From Parafrankia elaeagni (GTDB lineage Bacteria > Actinomycetota > Actinomycetes > Frankiales > Frankiaceae), in NCBI RefSeq assembly GCF_000374165.1, contig NZ_KB893761.1, forward strand, positions 1 through 64,000: 64,000 nucleotides of DNA. The letters are read 5' to 3'. Position 1 is the stretch's first letter. Each line of letters opens with the position of its first letter. The notes below the pieces were generated by a model. The model ran no database searches and was not told where the DNA came from. It saw only the letters and a list, made by a program, of their open reading frames with translations. The position numbers and the translations under genes are program-made. Shown in pieces: positions 26,566 to 34,874 of this stretch.

Positions 26566-26908
26566 CGGTGATGTTCAGGGCGAACGTGACCGTGCTGGCG
26601 AAGATCAGTAGACGTCGTGCAGCGTGGATGACTTCCGCGGGGCCGCCGTGCAGGTTGAGGTGGCGGGCGCCGAGGAGGAGGTGTCCGATGACGGAGAGAT
26701 CGACTGCGGGTGCCACGAGGATCGCGACGTAGGTCGGGACTCCCAGGCGGATGCCGAGGGTGGCGACGTTGCCCAGTCCGAAGAGGAAGGTGAGCCCGAC
26801 GACGGTTCCCGCGATCACTGTCACCATGCGGGCGGTGCCGTTCGGACCCACCAGGTCTGTGGAACGTGTGTTCGACTCGATGGGTGAGGTTGCCGGCTGG
26901 GTGCTCAC
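26507..26908 (-). pseudogene. DUF2637-like membrane protein, truncated by a transposon remnant
   Basis: From ATG 26908 the frame encodes about 115 native residues with three hydrophobic segments (about 29-49, 55-75 and 98-113), for example VTVIAGTVVGLTFLFGLGNV and VPTYVAILVAPAVDLSVIGH. This matches the DUF2637 membrane proteins common in streptomycetes and Frankia, often next to plasmid or integrative-element genes. After FALNITEP (near 26566) the similarity ends and the frame runs into the transposase remnant, stopping at 26507. The C-terminal part with the last membrane helix and tail is missing. Confidence 0.6.
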
Positions 26909-27176
26909 TGGGCATCGCCCCTGGCCAGGAGCCTTGTGGTGACTGGCCGGACGGTGATTTCGGGGCCCTGAACCATGATCGAACGGTTCTTATTGTGTTG
27001 CGTTAGGTCCACTCGACTTGGACGCCCCTTGCCTTGGTAGAAGGCAAGGGGCGTCTTCGTTATGTCTGCCCGGGGGCCGAGCCCCCGGACCCCCACGGGC
27101 GCGATGTCTGGCGGGGTCGGTGGGATCATGGCGTCATCTGGTTCATGACAGGATGCCGTGAGGAGATCTCGGAGCC
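26909..27176. other. Intergenic region with two hairpins
   Basis: It lies between the divergent truncated DUF2637-like and DUF4037-like genes. It holds the 15-bp stem at 27021-27055 and an 8-bp stem CCGGGGGC-CGA-GCCCCCGG at 27070-27088; no further gene is visible. Confidence 0.5.
27021..27055. terminator. Strong hairpin, terminator-like
   Basis: A perfect 15-bp stem (GACGCCCCTTGCCTT) with a 5-base loop GGTAG. No clear T-run follows on either strand (TTCGTT on the plus strand), as is common for actinobacterial terminators. Its place between divergent genes is odd for a terminator; it may be left over from a deleted gene or belong to a mobile-element end. Confidence 0.5.
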
Positions 27177-28246
27177 GTGTTCGGTCTCGATCTTTCTCGG
27201 CGGTTCTACGAGCAGGCGGTCCGGCCGCTGGTCCCAGGTGTGCCTCATGCTGCGGCGTTGCTTGGTGAGGGGTCCGAGGTACTCGGCTTCGACGACGAGG
27301 TCTCCACGGACCACGATTTCGGCCCCCGCGTGCAGCTGCTCGTCCCACCCGACTTTGACACCACGCCGGTCGACCTTGCCATGGAGAGGTTGCCTGTTCG
27401 GTTCGACGGTCTCCCGGTCGCCTATCCGGACAGTGATCGACACGGCGGGTGGTCACACCATCAGGTGGAGGTGACGACCGCGCGGGCGTTCTTCGTCGAT
27501 CGGCTCGGCGTCGACCCCGCCGACGGGATGGATCTGGCGGGCTGGCTGCTGGCCCCGACCCAGATCCTGGCGGGCCTCACGGGTGGCGTGATCCTGCATG
27601 ACCCGCTCGATCTGCTCACCGTGCGGCGTCGGGCGCTGGCCTGGTACCCGGACGATGTCTGGCGCTATGTCCTGGCGGCCGGCTGGCTGCGGGTCAGCCA
27701 GGAGGAACCGTTCGTAGGCCGCACCGGTGGCCGCGGCGACGACATCGGCTCACGCATGGTCGCTGCCCGGGTGGCCCGTGACCTTGCCCGGATCGGCTTT
27801 CTCCTCGAACGCCGGTGGGCCCCGTACAGCAAATGGCTGATGACCGCGTTCACGCGGTTGACCCTCGCGGACCAGGTCGGTCGGCACCTGCGCCACGCGA
27901 TCAGCGCGACGCAGTGGCGGGCGCGCGAAGCGGCGTTGTGCGCCGCGGCCAGTCACCTCGCCGACGCCACGAACCGGCTTGGTCTGGCTGAACCGGTCGA
28001 CCCCGCGCCGCGCCGCTTTCACACCCGGGACATCCAGGTACTCGGCGCCGAACGCCTCACCCGTGCGTTGACCGATGCGATCAACGATCCCAGTTGCGAG
28101 CCCTCCTCGCCCGGCTCGGCCACCGACCCGACGGCCCGCTCGGCCATCTCCCCGGCGCGATCGACCAGGCCGTCGACAGCGTAGAAGTCCTCACCCAACC
28201 GAACCGCCGCCGGGACTACGCACCCCTCCTCGGTCTCCGGGCCTGA
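27177..28246 (+). pseudogene. DUF4037 nucleotidyltransferase-like protein, frameshifted near its 3' end
   Basis: From GTG 27177 the frame encodes a DUF4037-type protein with the nucleotidyltransferase-like signature GSEVLGFDDEVSTDHDFG at residues 32-49, followed by the helical C-terminal region (WRYVLAAGWLRVSQEEPFVG). Near 28095, after ALTDAINDP, one base appears to be missing. The expected continuation LRALLARLGHRPDGPLGHLP and the ending RRDYAPLLGLRA are in the next frame and end at TGA 28246, while the original frame runs to 28184 with a low-complexity tail. The signature is intact, so a partly active protein is possible. A sequencing error could also explain it. Confidence 0.65.
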
Positions 28247-28427
28247 GCGTTGCGGCTACGCGCGAACGCGCCCTCTGCCTCGCCTGTCGAGAACCTGGCA
28301 GTCCGGTGGGGCTGCGAGGTTCACCGCGCCGCTGGACAGAGATCTTTCGACTGCTCGGGCCGCCTGGCGGCAGGGCTCATGTCGAGGTCACGGCGTATGG
28401 GCCGGCGAACAGATCAAAAGACGAGTA

Positions 28428-28447
28428 GCGTATCTCATCGGATACGC
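28428..28447. promoter_or_regulatory. Palindromic operator upstream of the XRE regulator
   Basis: Perfect 7-bp inverted repeat GCGTATC-N6-GATACGC, 36 bases before the start of the helix-turn-helix gene. Position and symmetry fit an autoregulatory operator of an antitoxin-type repressor. Confidence 0.55.
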
Positions 28448-28483
28448 TTAACGTCGTGATGGAGGGGGCCCGACGGAGGAGGA

Positions 28484-28993
28484 ATGGCGGATTCGCTGGC
28501 AGGCCGGCTGATCGAATCGGCGCGAGTGGAGGCGGGCCTGTCCGGGGCCGAGCTCGCGCGGCGGGCGCGCACGTCGCGGCCGACGTTGGCTGCCTATGAG
28601 CACGGGGTGAAGTCACCGACGTTGGAGACCGCGACGCGCCTGCTGGCAGCGGCGGGCTTCCGGCTCGACGCCGTGCCGGTGCCCTCGTTCGAGGTCGTGG
28701 TGGACAGGCGGGGACGACCGTTCACCGTGCCGGATCGGCTGCCCCGGCTCCCGCTCCGGCAGGCGTTGGCACGGGTGCGCCTGCCGGTTCATCTGAACTG
28801 GTCCGACCCCGATCGGACCTACGACCTTACGGATCGCCGACAGCGCCACCGCCTGTACGAGATCGTCTTGCGCGAAGGGACGGCGGAGGACATCCTCGCC
28901 TACGTCGATGGGGCACTGCTCGTCGATGCCTGGCCGGAGCTTGTCCTTCCCGCCCAGATTCGGCGCGCCTGGGAACGGACCGCCTTGAGGTGA
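28484..28993 (+). CDS. XRE-type helix-turn-helix regulator, antitoxin-like
   Basis: A 169-residue protein with a near-ideal ribosome site (GGAGGAGGA) before ATG 28484. Residues 8-60 are an XRE helix-turn-helix: LIESARVEAGLSGAELARRA then TSRPTLAAYEHGVKSPTLET. The C-terminal part (90-169) is a helical domain ending VLPAQIRRAWERTALR. The TGA overlaps the GTG of the next gene (GTGA at 28990-28993), so the two are translationally coupled, as in AbiEi/AbiEii-like antitoxin-toxin pairs. Because the partner gene is broken, this may now be an orphan antitoxin. A palindrome at 28428-28447 is its likely binding site. Confidence 0.75.
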   Translation: MADSLAGRLIESARVEAGLSGAELARRARTSRPTLAAYEHGVKSPTLETATRLLAAAGFRLDAVPVPSFEVVVDRRGRPFTVPDRLPRLPLRQALARVRLPVHLNWSDPDRTYDLTDRRQRHRLYEIVLREGTAEDILAYVDGALLVDAWPELVLPAQIRRAWERTALR

Positions 28994-29307
28994 TCACATC
29001 GTTGCAGCGGGCGGTTGCGCGGATCTTCTTCGGGCTGCCCGAAAGCGTGGGCTTCGCGGTCGCGGGCGGCGCCGCGCTCATCGCGCATGATCTCGTCGAC
29101 CGCGAGACCCGCGACGTCGACCTGTTCACCGCCCTCCCGCCCACCGCATCGATCCCCGACACGGCAGCGGCGTTCGAACGCGCGGCTGCTTCGCAGGGCT
29201 GGGCCACCCGGCGGGTCCAGCTCACGGACAGCTTCGCCAGACTTGTCGTCGAGGCAGGCAGCGAGGCGTTGATCGTAGATCGCGTCGCCGACAGCGCCGC
29301 GTGGTGA
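28990..29307 (+). pseudogene. AbiEii-like nucleotidyltransferase toxin, 3'-truncated by an ISAzo13 element
   Basis: From GTG 28990 about 95 native residues carry the nucleotidyltransferase signature FAVAGGAALIAHDLVDRETR followed by DVDLF, then SFARLVVEAGSEALIVD. AbiEii-type proteins transfer nucleotides and act as toxins held in check by the upstream antitoxin; family members are usually above 200 residues. After LIVD (about 29275) the frame enters the transposase gene of the opposite strand and stops at 29307. The C-terminal half is missing, so toxicity is unlikely. Confidence 0.7.
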
Positions 29308-30843
29308 ATCCAGCAGGCGGGTGAGGGCCTGCTGCTGGGTCTTCCAACGATGGTGGATCAGGGTAACGAGCAGCCGGTCGGACAGCGACAGGGGCCCGCG
29401 CCGCAGGACGCGGTGACGTGCGCGTTTGTGGTGCAGGCTGATCGGCGGGTGGTCGAGGATGTACTGCTCGGCGGCGGCGAGCAGGGCGGTGAACTCGCCC
29501 GGGTCCATACCGGTGATGGTCGGATGGTGCAGCCAGTCCGGGGCCCGGTCGTCGGGCTGGCCGGTCTCGACGTACCGGGACGCCGGCGTCGAGACGGTGC
29601 GGGGTGGCGCCGGGACGAGGGTGTAGTTCCACTGGCCGTGCCAGTCATGGGCGGTCAGCGCCAAGGCGTCCATGACCTCGTCGGGCACGGTCAGCCCGGT
29701 CGGGTAGACGCCGGGGTCGAGCTCGGCGTGGACGCTCAGCCCGGTGCGCGTCGTCGTCGCGCCGATCGTGTTGACCACGACCTCGTGGCTGGTCAGCGGC
29801 CGGCCGCGCCAGTTCGTGCTGATCCGCGAGAACAGCCGGTGCTCGATCTTGTTCCATTTCGAGGTGCCCGGTGGGTAGTGGCAGACGGTGATCTGTAGGC
29901 CGGTGTCGGCGGCGAGTTTCGCGAGTTCGTGTTTCCAGAGCCAGGGGCGGTTCCCGTTGGAACCCCCGCAGTCCGCGGTGATGAGCAGCCGGCGCGCGTT
30001 CGGGTACTTGTCCCGGCCCATCTCCTGCCACCATTTCCTGATGGTGGCGACCGCGAACGCGGAGGTGTCGTGGTCGATACCGACAGAGACCCAGGCGGAG
30101 TTGTCCGCGAGGTCGTAGACGCCGTAGGGCACCGCCTTCTGGGCGTTCTTCTCGGGGAAGTCATGGGCGCGGACCCGCACCGGCTGCCCGGCGCGGTGCC
30201 ATTCTCGGCCGGCGACGGCGTAGTCGCCGAGGACTTCCTTCTTCTTCGTGTCGACGCTGACGACCGGCTGCCCGGCCGCGGTGAACTCCTTGACTCGCTC
30301 GTTGATGTAGCGGAACTGGCCGTCGCGGTCAGGGTGCCGGGCGCCCTCGGTCGTGCGTGAAGTGCCCTGCAGGCTGAACCCCTCCGCGCGCAGCAACGCG
30401 CCGACCGTGTCCGCGCCGACCGGATGCCCGCCGGCGGTCAGCTGTCCGGCGAGCCGGCGGGTGGACTTCACCGTCCACCGCAACGGTGACTCCGGATCCC
30501 CCCGCTGGTCGGGCTCGACCAGCGCCAGCAGCGCCGCCACCAGCTCCGGATCCTTCTCCCGCAGCGCTTTGCGGCCCGCGCCCGGCGCGCGTACCCGACC
30601 CGCCGGGACGGCGCCGGACTCCAGCTCGGCCACGCCACGCGAGACCGTGTCCTGCGACACCCCGGCCGCCCGGGCCACCAGACGGATCCCGCCATGCCCG
30701 AACACCCGTGCGTCCGCTCCCAGCACCAGCCGGCGTTGCCGCTCGTCCAGATGCGGCAACAGCACCGCGAACTTCTCCGCGAGCACCACCTCGTCAACCT
30801 GCTCCACGCGCCGGACCATCCCACGATCAACCATGTAGATCAA
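29276..30843 (-). pseudogene. ISAzo13-family transposase, 3' end lost
   Basis: The frame from about 30843 (ATG at 30819 is a better family start: MVRRVEQVDEVVLAEKFAVL) has an N-terminal helix-turn-helix (HGGIRLVARAAGVSQDTVSR), the core VVSVDTKKKEVLGDYAVAGR and LLITADCGGSNGNRPWLWKH, and the late block YPPGTSKWNKIEHRLFSRIS with the catalytic glutamate. It continues through the second helical part (HRWKTQQQALTRLLD) but then reads into antisense of the nucleotidyltransferase gene with no stop until 28900. The element's own 3' end and terminal repeat are missing. A weak repeat resemblance (TTGATCGTAG at 29269 and TTGATCTACA at the other side) may mark the ends. Confidence 0.75.
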
Positions 30844-30950
30844 AGACCGGAGTTATTTTCCGGCAGCTCCCTGCGTCCTCCGCCAGTGGCCGCGACCTCC
30901 TGAAGCGTCGGCGGGTCATCCGATGACCGCCAACGACTCCTGCCCTGCAT

Positions 30951-31387
30951 GGTGTTATCGGAAAAAGACTCGTCAAGGGCACCTCGCCGACGTCCTACCT
31001 CGCGGTCGCGGTCTACCTGACCTACGCCGCTCCGACCGGGCGCGCGTTCCTCGACAATGCCCTGTACCCGTCGAAGTCGTGGATGGCGGACCCGGACCGA
31101 CGCCGGGCCGCGGGCATTCCCGACGACCTGGAGTTCGCGACCAAACCCGCCCTCGCCAGCCGCCTGGTCGCCACCGCAACGACCCCGCGCTGCGCACCGC
31201 GCTGGCGCAGCGTGGCCTAGACTACGTCCTCGCGGTCGCGAAGACCCACCAGATCGACACGAAAGCCGGCAGGAAGAAAGCGATCGACCTCGTCGTCACC
31301 CCGCCCGCCACCGCCTGGAACCGGCTCTCCGCAGGTCACGGAGCCAGCCACTACCGCTGCCAGGCCGCAGCACTCCAACTCAACTGA
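30951..31387 (+). pseudogene. IS701-family transposase remnant
   Basis: One frame reads TSYLAVAVYLTYAAPTGRAF, then YPSKSWMADPDRRRAAGIPD and FATKPALASRLV, characteristic of IS701-family transposases. After a frameshift near 31170 the next frame continues LRTALAQRGLDYVLAVAKTH and WNRLSAGHGASHY to a TGA at 31385-31387. Both ends are missing. The right end of this fragment cuts into the phosphopantetheinyl transferase pseudogene. Confidence 0.65.
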
Positions 31388-31399
31388 TCACAGAAGTCG

Positions 31400-31851
31400 G
31401 GCTGGACTATACATGGCCGCGAGCCGGGTCAACATCTGCACCTCGCCGGCAACGGTGACGGTCTCGTCGACTCCATCAGGAAACGACTGGTGGACTTCGG
31501 CGTCGATGCCGACCGAGGCGATGCCCAGTGAGCTCGTGACCACCGCGGCGCGATACCCGTTGCAATGCATGAGGCTTGCCCACCACTCCGTCGGGCCAGA
31601 TGGGTTCGCGATTCTTCCCCGCCAGGACCGGCACGGCCGGATGTTCGAGCCGGGACAACGCCTGCCTTCCGCAACAGCGAACCGTCGCGAATTCCGCGCG
31701 TCGCGTCGGTACGGCGCGCGCGATCGCCGCGTATTACTGCGGCATCAGCGCATCGAGGGGTATGCCGCTGGTCCGTTCGTCGACCTCGACGTCTTCGGGT
31801 AGCAGCGCCGCGATCACGGTTCGGCCGGTCACGTGATTGATCGACACTGTG
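31400..31851 (-). pseudogene. EntD/Sfp-type 4'-phosphopantetheinyl transferase, dead
   Basis: The minus strand encodes a recognisable siderophore-type phosphopantetheinyl transferase in three pieces. VIAALLPEDVEVDERTSGIP runs to an in-frame TAA near 31735. The same phase continues YAAIARAVPTRRAEFATVR and GKNREPIWPDGVVG. After a frameshift near 31583 the next phase gives MHCNGYRAAVVTSSLGIASV with GIDAE, the magnesium-binding motif. After about residue 145 the gene ends at the IS701 junction, losing the conserved KESVYKAW-type region. It would have activated the NRPS carrier domains. It lies just upstream of, and divergent from, the aryl ligase and its iron box, so it was an original member of the cluster. 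Confidence 0.75.
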
Positions 31852-31897
31852 CGCGTCTCCTGGCGGACCGGATCCAGCACCGCTAATCGTGGAGATG

Positions 31898-31916
31898 TTA
31901 GGGTAGGCTAACCTCT
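31898..31916. promoter_or_regulatory. IdeR/DmdR1-like iron box before the aryl-AMP ligase
   Basis: TTAGGGTAGGCTAACCTCT matches the actinobacterial consensus TTAGGTTAGSCTAACCTAA at 16 of 19 bases. It lies 36 bases before the ligase start and could also have governed the divergent phosphopantetheinyl transferase. Repression by an iron-loaded DtxR/IdeR family protein is the expected mode. Confidence 0.8.
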
Positions 31917-31951
31917 CCGGGCTGGGAGGCGGCTCCTCGAAGGGAAACCAA

Positions 31952-33577
31952 TTGATCATCGAACCGCTGACCCTTGACGGGGTCGTTCCGTTTCCGTCCG
32001 AGACGGCAGCCAGGTACGTCGCCGAGGGATACTGGCGCGATCAGACACTGCCGGAGCTGCTGTTCGCCACCGCGGAGCGCTGTCCCGACAAACTCGCTGT
32101 CATCGACCGCAAAGCCGAGTTGAGCTATGCACAGCTCACGGACGAGGTTCTGCGCCTCGCTGCCGGCCTGCAGGATCTGGGGCTGAGCCGTGGCGACCGG
32201 GTGGTGGTACACCTGCCCAACATCTATGAGTACATTGCCCTCGTCTTCGCCTTGTGGGAGCTCGGGGCGGTTCCCGTCGTCGCTCCCATCGCGCACCGTC
32301 GTGCCGAGATCGAGCACTTCATCGAGATCACCGAGGCGCGTGCCTACATCACAGTCGCCTCGGACAGCGGCACCGATCTCGCTGCGATGGCTGCCGACCT
32401 GAAGCAGCGATGGCTTCATCTGGAGCACACCGTAGTACTCGAACGTGATGGCGGCGGGGCTGAGTACAAGGCGTTGCAGTCGAAAGGATCGCTCGAGCAC
32501 GCGCGACGGTGCAGCCCGCAGGACGTCGCTCTGTTGCAGATGTCAGGCGGCACGACGGGCGTTCCGAAGCTGATGCCGCATACTCATCAGACGTACGGCT
32601 ACGCACTGCGGCGAAGCGTTGGGGAACGAGGCATCACCGAGCGCACCGTGCATCTGCTGGTCATACCGATCTGCCACAGTATGTCGACGCGTTCGCCCGG
32701 ATTTCTCGGTGCGTTCAGCGTGGGAGCCACCATTGTGATCGCACCGAACGGCAGCCCCGATGCGGCGTTCCCGCTGATCGAGAAGCACGGGGTGACCCGC
32801 GTTTCGCTGGTACCTCCGATCCTGCTGGCCTGGCTGAACTCCTCGCTCCGCAAGTCCTATGACATCTCCAGCTTGAAGGTGCTCATGTGCGGCGGCGCGA
32901 AGCTGAGCGAATCAGTGGCGGATCGGGTCGAGCCGGAGTTCGGCGTGCAACTGTCGCAGAGCTTCGGGATGGGAGAGGGCCTCGTCGTCAGCAATCCTGC
33001 CGACGTCGATCGGGCCACCAGCGTGCGATACCAGGGTCGGCCGGCCTCAGCGGCCGACGAGATCCTGGTCATCGATGACGAGGGCGACGAAGTGCCACCC
33101 GGCGCACCCGGTCACTTGCTGACCCGAGGACCGTCGGTGATTCGCGGATACTACCGCAACCCCGAGCAGAACGCGCTGGCGTTCACCAGCGATGGTTTCT
33201 ACCGCACCGGTGACATCGTCGAGCGGGACGAGCGCGGGTTCATCAGAGTCGTGGGACGGTCGAAGGACCAGATCAACCGGGGCGGCGAGAAGATCGCGCC
33301 CGAGGAGCTGGAGAACGCGCTGCTCACTCATGCCGGCGTCCACAATGTCTCCGTCGTCGGCGTCGATGACGAGGTCCTCGGCGAACGTATCAAGGTGTAC
33401 CTGATTCCCCGGATGCCGGAGAGCGCGACCGAGCTCACTCTGGGCAAGCTGCGCCAGTTCCTGCGCGACAAGGGTCTCGCCACGTTCAAGCTCCCCGATG
33501 TCGTGGAGGTCGTCGACGAGTTCCCGTACACAGCGGTCGGCAAGGTCAGCAAGCGTCTGCAGCGCGAGCAGAACTAG
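31952..33577 (+). CDS. Aryl-acid AMP ligase (EntE/DhbE/MbtA-like) of a siderophore pathway
   Basis: A 541-residue stand-alone adenylation enzyme with a TTG start (AAGGGA upstream). It should activate an aromatic acid with ATP and transfer it to an aryl carrier protein. Motifs are intact: LLQMSGGTTGVPKLMPHTHQ (P-loop, near 195-214), QSFGMGEGL, YRTGDIVERDERGFIRVVGR, and a C-terminal lysine in YTAVGKVSKRLQ. In DhbE/EntE the acid-binding loop reads AHNYPLSSPG; here it is CHSMSTRSPG near 241-250. The Ser typical of dihydroxybenzoate enzymes (not the Cys of salicylate enzymes) is kept, but the Asn that contacts the 2-hydroxyl is Ser. The aryl substrate may thus differ. No genes for dihydroxybenzoate or salicylate synthesis are in the window. 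The likely acceptor is the free carrier at 49131-49382. Confidence 0.85.
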   Translation: MIIEPLTLDGVVPFPSETAARYVAEGYWRDQTLPELLFATAERCPDKLAVIDRKAELSYAQLTDEVLRLAAGLQDLGLSRGDRVVVHLPNIYEYIALVFALWELGAVPVVAPIAHRRAEIEHFIEITEARAYITVASDSGTDLAAMAADLKQRWLHLEHTVVLERDGGGAEYKALQSKGSLEHARRCSPQDVALLQMSGGTTGVPKLMPHTHQTYGYALRRSVGERGITERTVHLLVIPICHSMSTRSPGFLGAFSVGATIVIAPNGSPDAAFPLIEKHGVTRVSLVPPILLAWLNSSLRKSYDISSLKVLMCGGAKLSESVADRVEPEFGVQLSQSFGMGEGLVVSNPADVDRATSVRYQGRPASAADEILVIDDEGDEVPPGAPGHLLTRGPSVIRGYYRNPEQNALAFTSDGFYRTGDIVERDERGFIRVVGRSKDQINRGGEKIAPEELENALLTHAGVHNVSVVGVDDEVLGERIKVYLIPRMPESATELTLGKLRQFLRDKGLATFKLPDVVEVVDEFPYTAVGKVSKRLQREQN

Positions 33578-33581
33578 ACGC

Positions 33582-34802
33582 ATGTCGAACAAGACCACAC
33601 GTGTCCTCGTCGTGGGTGCGGGCCCTGTCGGAATGGTCTGCGCGCTGGCGCTGAATCGGCGCGGTATCCCGGTGACCGTTCTCGAGTCCGAGCCGGCACC
33701 GGTGCAGGACCAGCGCGCGGCGACCATCCACCCGAGCACACTGGAGATGCTCGACGAGCTGGGCATAACCGAGAAGGTCCGGGCGCACAGTCTGCTCTCG
33801 AGCACCTATCGCTTCCACGACCGGCCGACCGGAGACGTCGTGGCGGAGTTCGATCTCGGCCGGCTGAAGGACGAGCTCCGGTTCCCGTACGTAATGCAGT
33901 ACGAGCAGTACAAGCTGACCGCTTCGATCGCCGAGGAATACGCCAACGAATCCGACTTTGACGTACGGTTCTCCCACACGCTGACCGGTCTGACCGAAAC
34001 CGCAGACGGCATCGAGGCGGAGTACACCTCACCTGCCGGCACAGAACGTATGCCGGTGGCCTATGTCGTCGGCTGCGACGGTGGCCGATCGACGGTTCGC
34101 AAGCTCGCCGGCATCGAATTCGAAGGATTCACCTATCCGGAGCGGTTCATCAAGATCGCGACCAGCTTCGACCTGAGGACCGTCAAGCCGGATCTGGCGC
34201 TGCGCAACTACTTCTCCGACCCCAATGAGTGGGCCAACGTGTTCAAGGTGCGCGGAGAAACGCCCGAGGGGCTCTGGCGAGTGATTCTGCCGATCGGTCA
34301 CGACGAGGACGATGACACCGCGTTGTCGCCGGCGCGCGTCGAGGAGCGGCTGCAGAAGTTTCTCCCGAAGGCCGGCCGATACCACGTCGAGTACCGCAAC
34401 GTCTACGGAGTCAATCAGCGCGTGGCCGCGACCTTCCGTAAGGGGCGCATCCTGCTCGCCGGCGACAGCGCGCACGTCAACAACCCGATCGGCGGCATGG
34501 GCATGAACGGCGGCATCCATGACGCCGTCAACCTGACGGAGAAGCTTGCGAAGGTGATCGCCGGTGAGGCCGGCGACGACCTGCTCGACCTTTACAGCCG
34601 CCAGCGTCGCCATGCGGCGGTGAACTATGTGCAGGCCCAAACGATCGCCAACAAACGGCTGTTGGAAGAACGCGACCCCGAGGTGCGTCGGCACAACCTC
34701 GACGAACTGCGCCGCACCGCCGAGAAGTTCGACACCGCGCGGGCCTACATGCGCCGCGCGGCCCTGTTCGACAGCCTGCAAGACGCCGCAGCCATCGCCT
34801 GA
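33582..34802 (+). CDS. FAD-dependent aromatic hydroxylase (PHBH/MhpA-like)
   Basis: A 406-residue class A flavoprotein monooxygenase from ATG 33582, 4 bases after the ligase stop, so clearly co-transcribed. The three family motifs are present: VLVVGAGPVGMVCALAL (dinucleotide binding, near 8-24), VVGCDGGRSTVR (DG motif, near 158-169) and ILLAGDSAHVNNPIGGMGMN (GD motif, near 288-307). Such enzymes use NAD(P)H and O2 to hydroxylate phenolic acids. In this setting it could add a hydroxyl to the aryl starter or to the finished siderophore. This inference fits the altered acid-binding loop of the ligase. An unrelated catabolic role is less likely given the tight spacing. Confidence 0.8.
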   Translation: MSNKTTRVLVVGAGPVGMVCALALNRRGIPVTVLESEPAPVQDQRAATIHPSTLEMLDELGITEKVRAHSLLSSTYRFHDRPTGDVVAEFDLGRLKDELRFPYVMQYEQYKLTASIAEEYANESDFDVRFSHTLTGLTETADGIEAEYTSPAGTERMPVAYVVGCDGGRSTVRKLAGIEFEGFTYPERFIKIATSFDLRTVKPDLALRNYFSDPNEWANVFKVRGETPEGLWRVILPIGHDEDDDTALSPARVEERLQKFLPKAGRYHVEYRNVYGVNQRVAATFRKGRILLAGDSAHVNNPIGGMGMNGGIHDAVNLTEKLAKVIAGEAGDDLLDLYSRQRRHAAVNYVQAQTIANKRLLEERDPEVRRHNLDELRRTAEKFDTARAYMRRAALFDSLQDAAAIA

Positions 34803-34826
34803 GGAACTCGATCTCGGGTTCGCCGA

Positions 34827-34862
34827 GTCTGGTGCAGCACGACGCTCCGTGCTGCACCAGAC
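34827..34862. terminator. Bidirectional hairpin terminator
   Basis: A perfect 15-bp stem (GTCTGGTGCAGCACG) with loop ACGCTC, exactly between the convergent hydroxylase (stop at 34802) and NRPS1 (stop at 34875). Confidence 0.8.
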
Positions 34863-34874
34863 AACGAAATTCGA

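Noticed and set aside
28075-28428. Separate small gene after the DUF4037-like gene
   Set aside because: The first part is an out-of-phase reading of the frameshifted DUF4037 tail; the remainder is Arg/Pro-rich without a start site.
29276-30843. ISAzo13 transposase as an intact 647-residue protein
   Set aside because: The last 120 residues are antisense of the nucleotidyltransferase and antitoxin genes, so the native end is missing.
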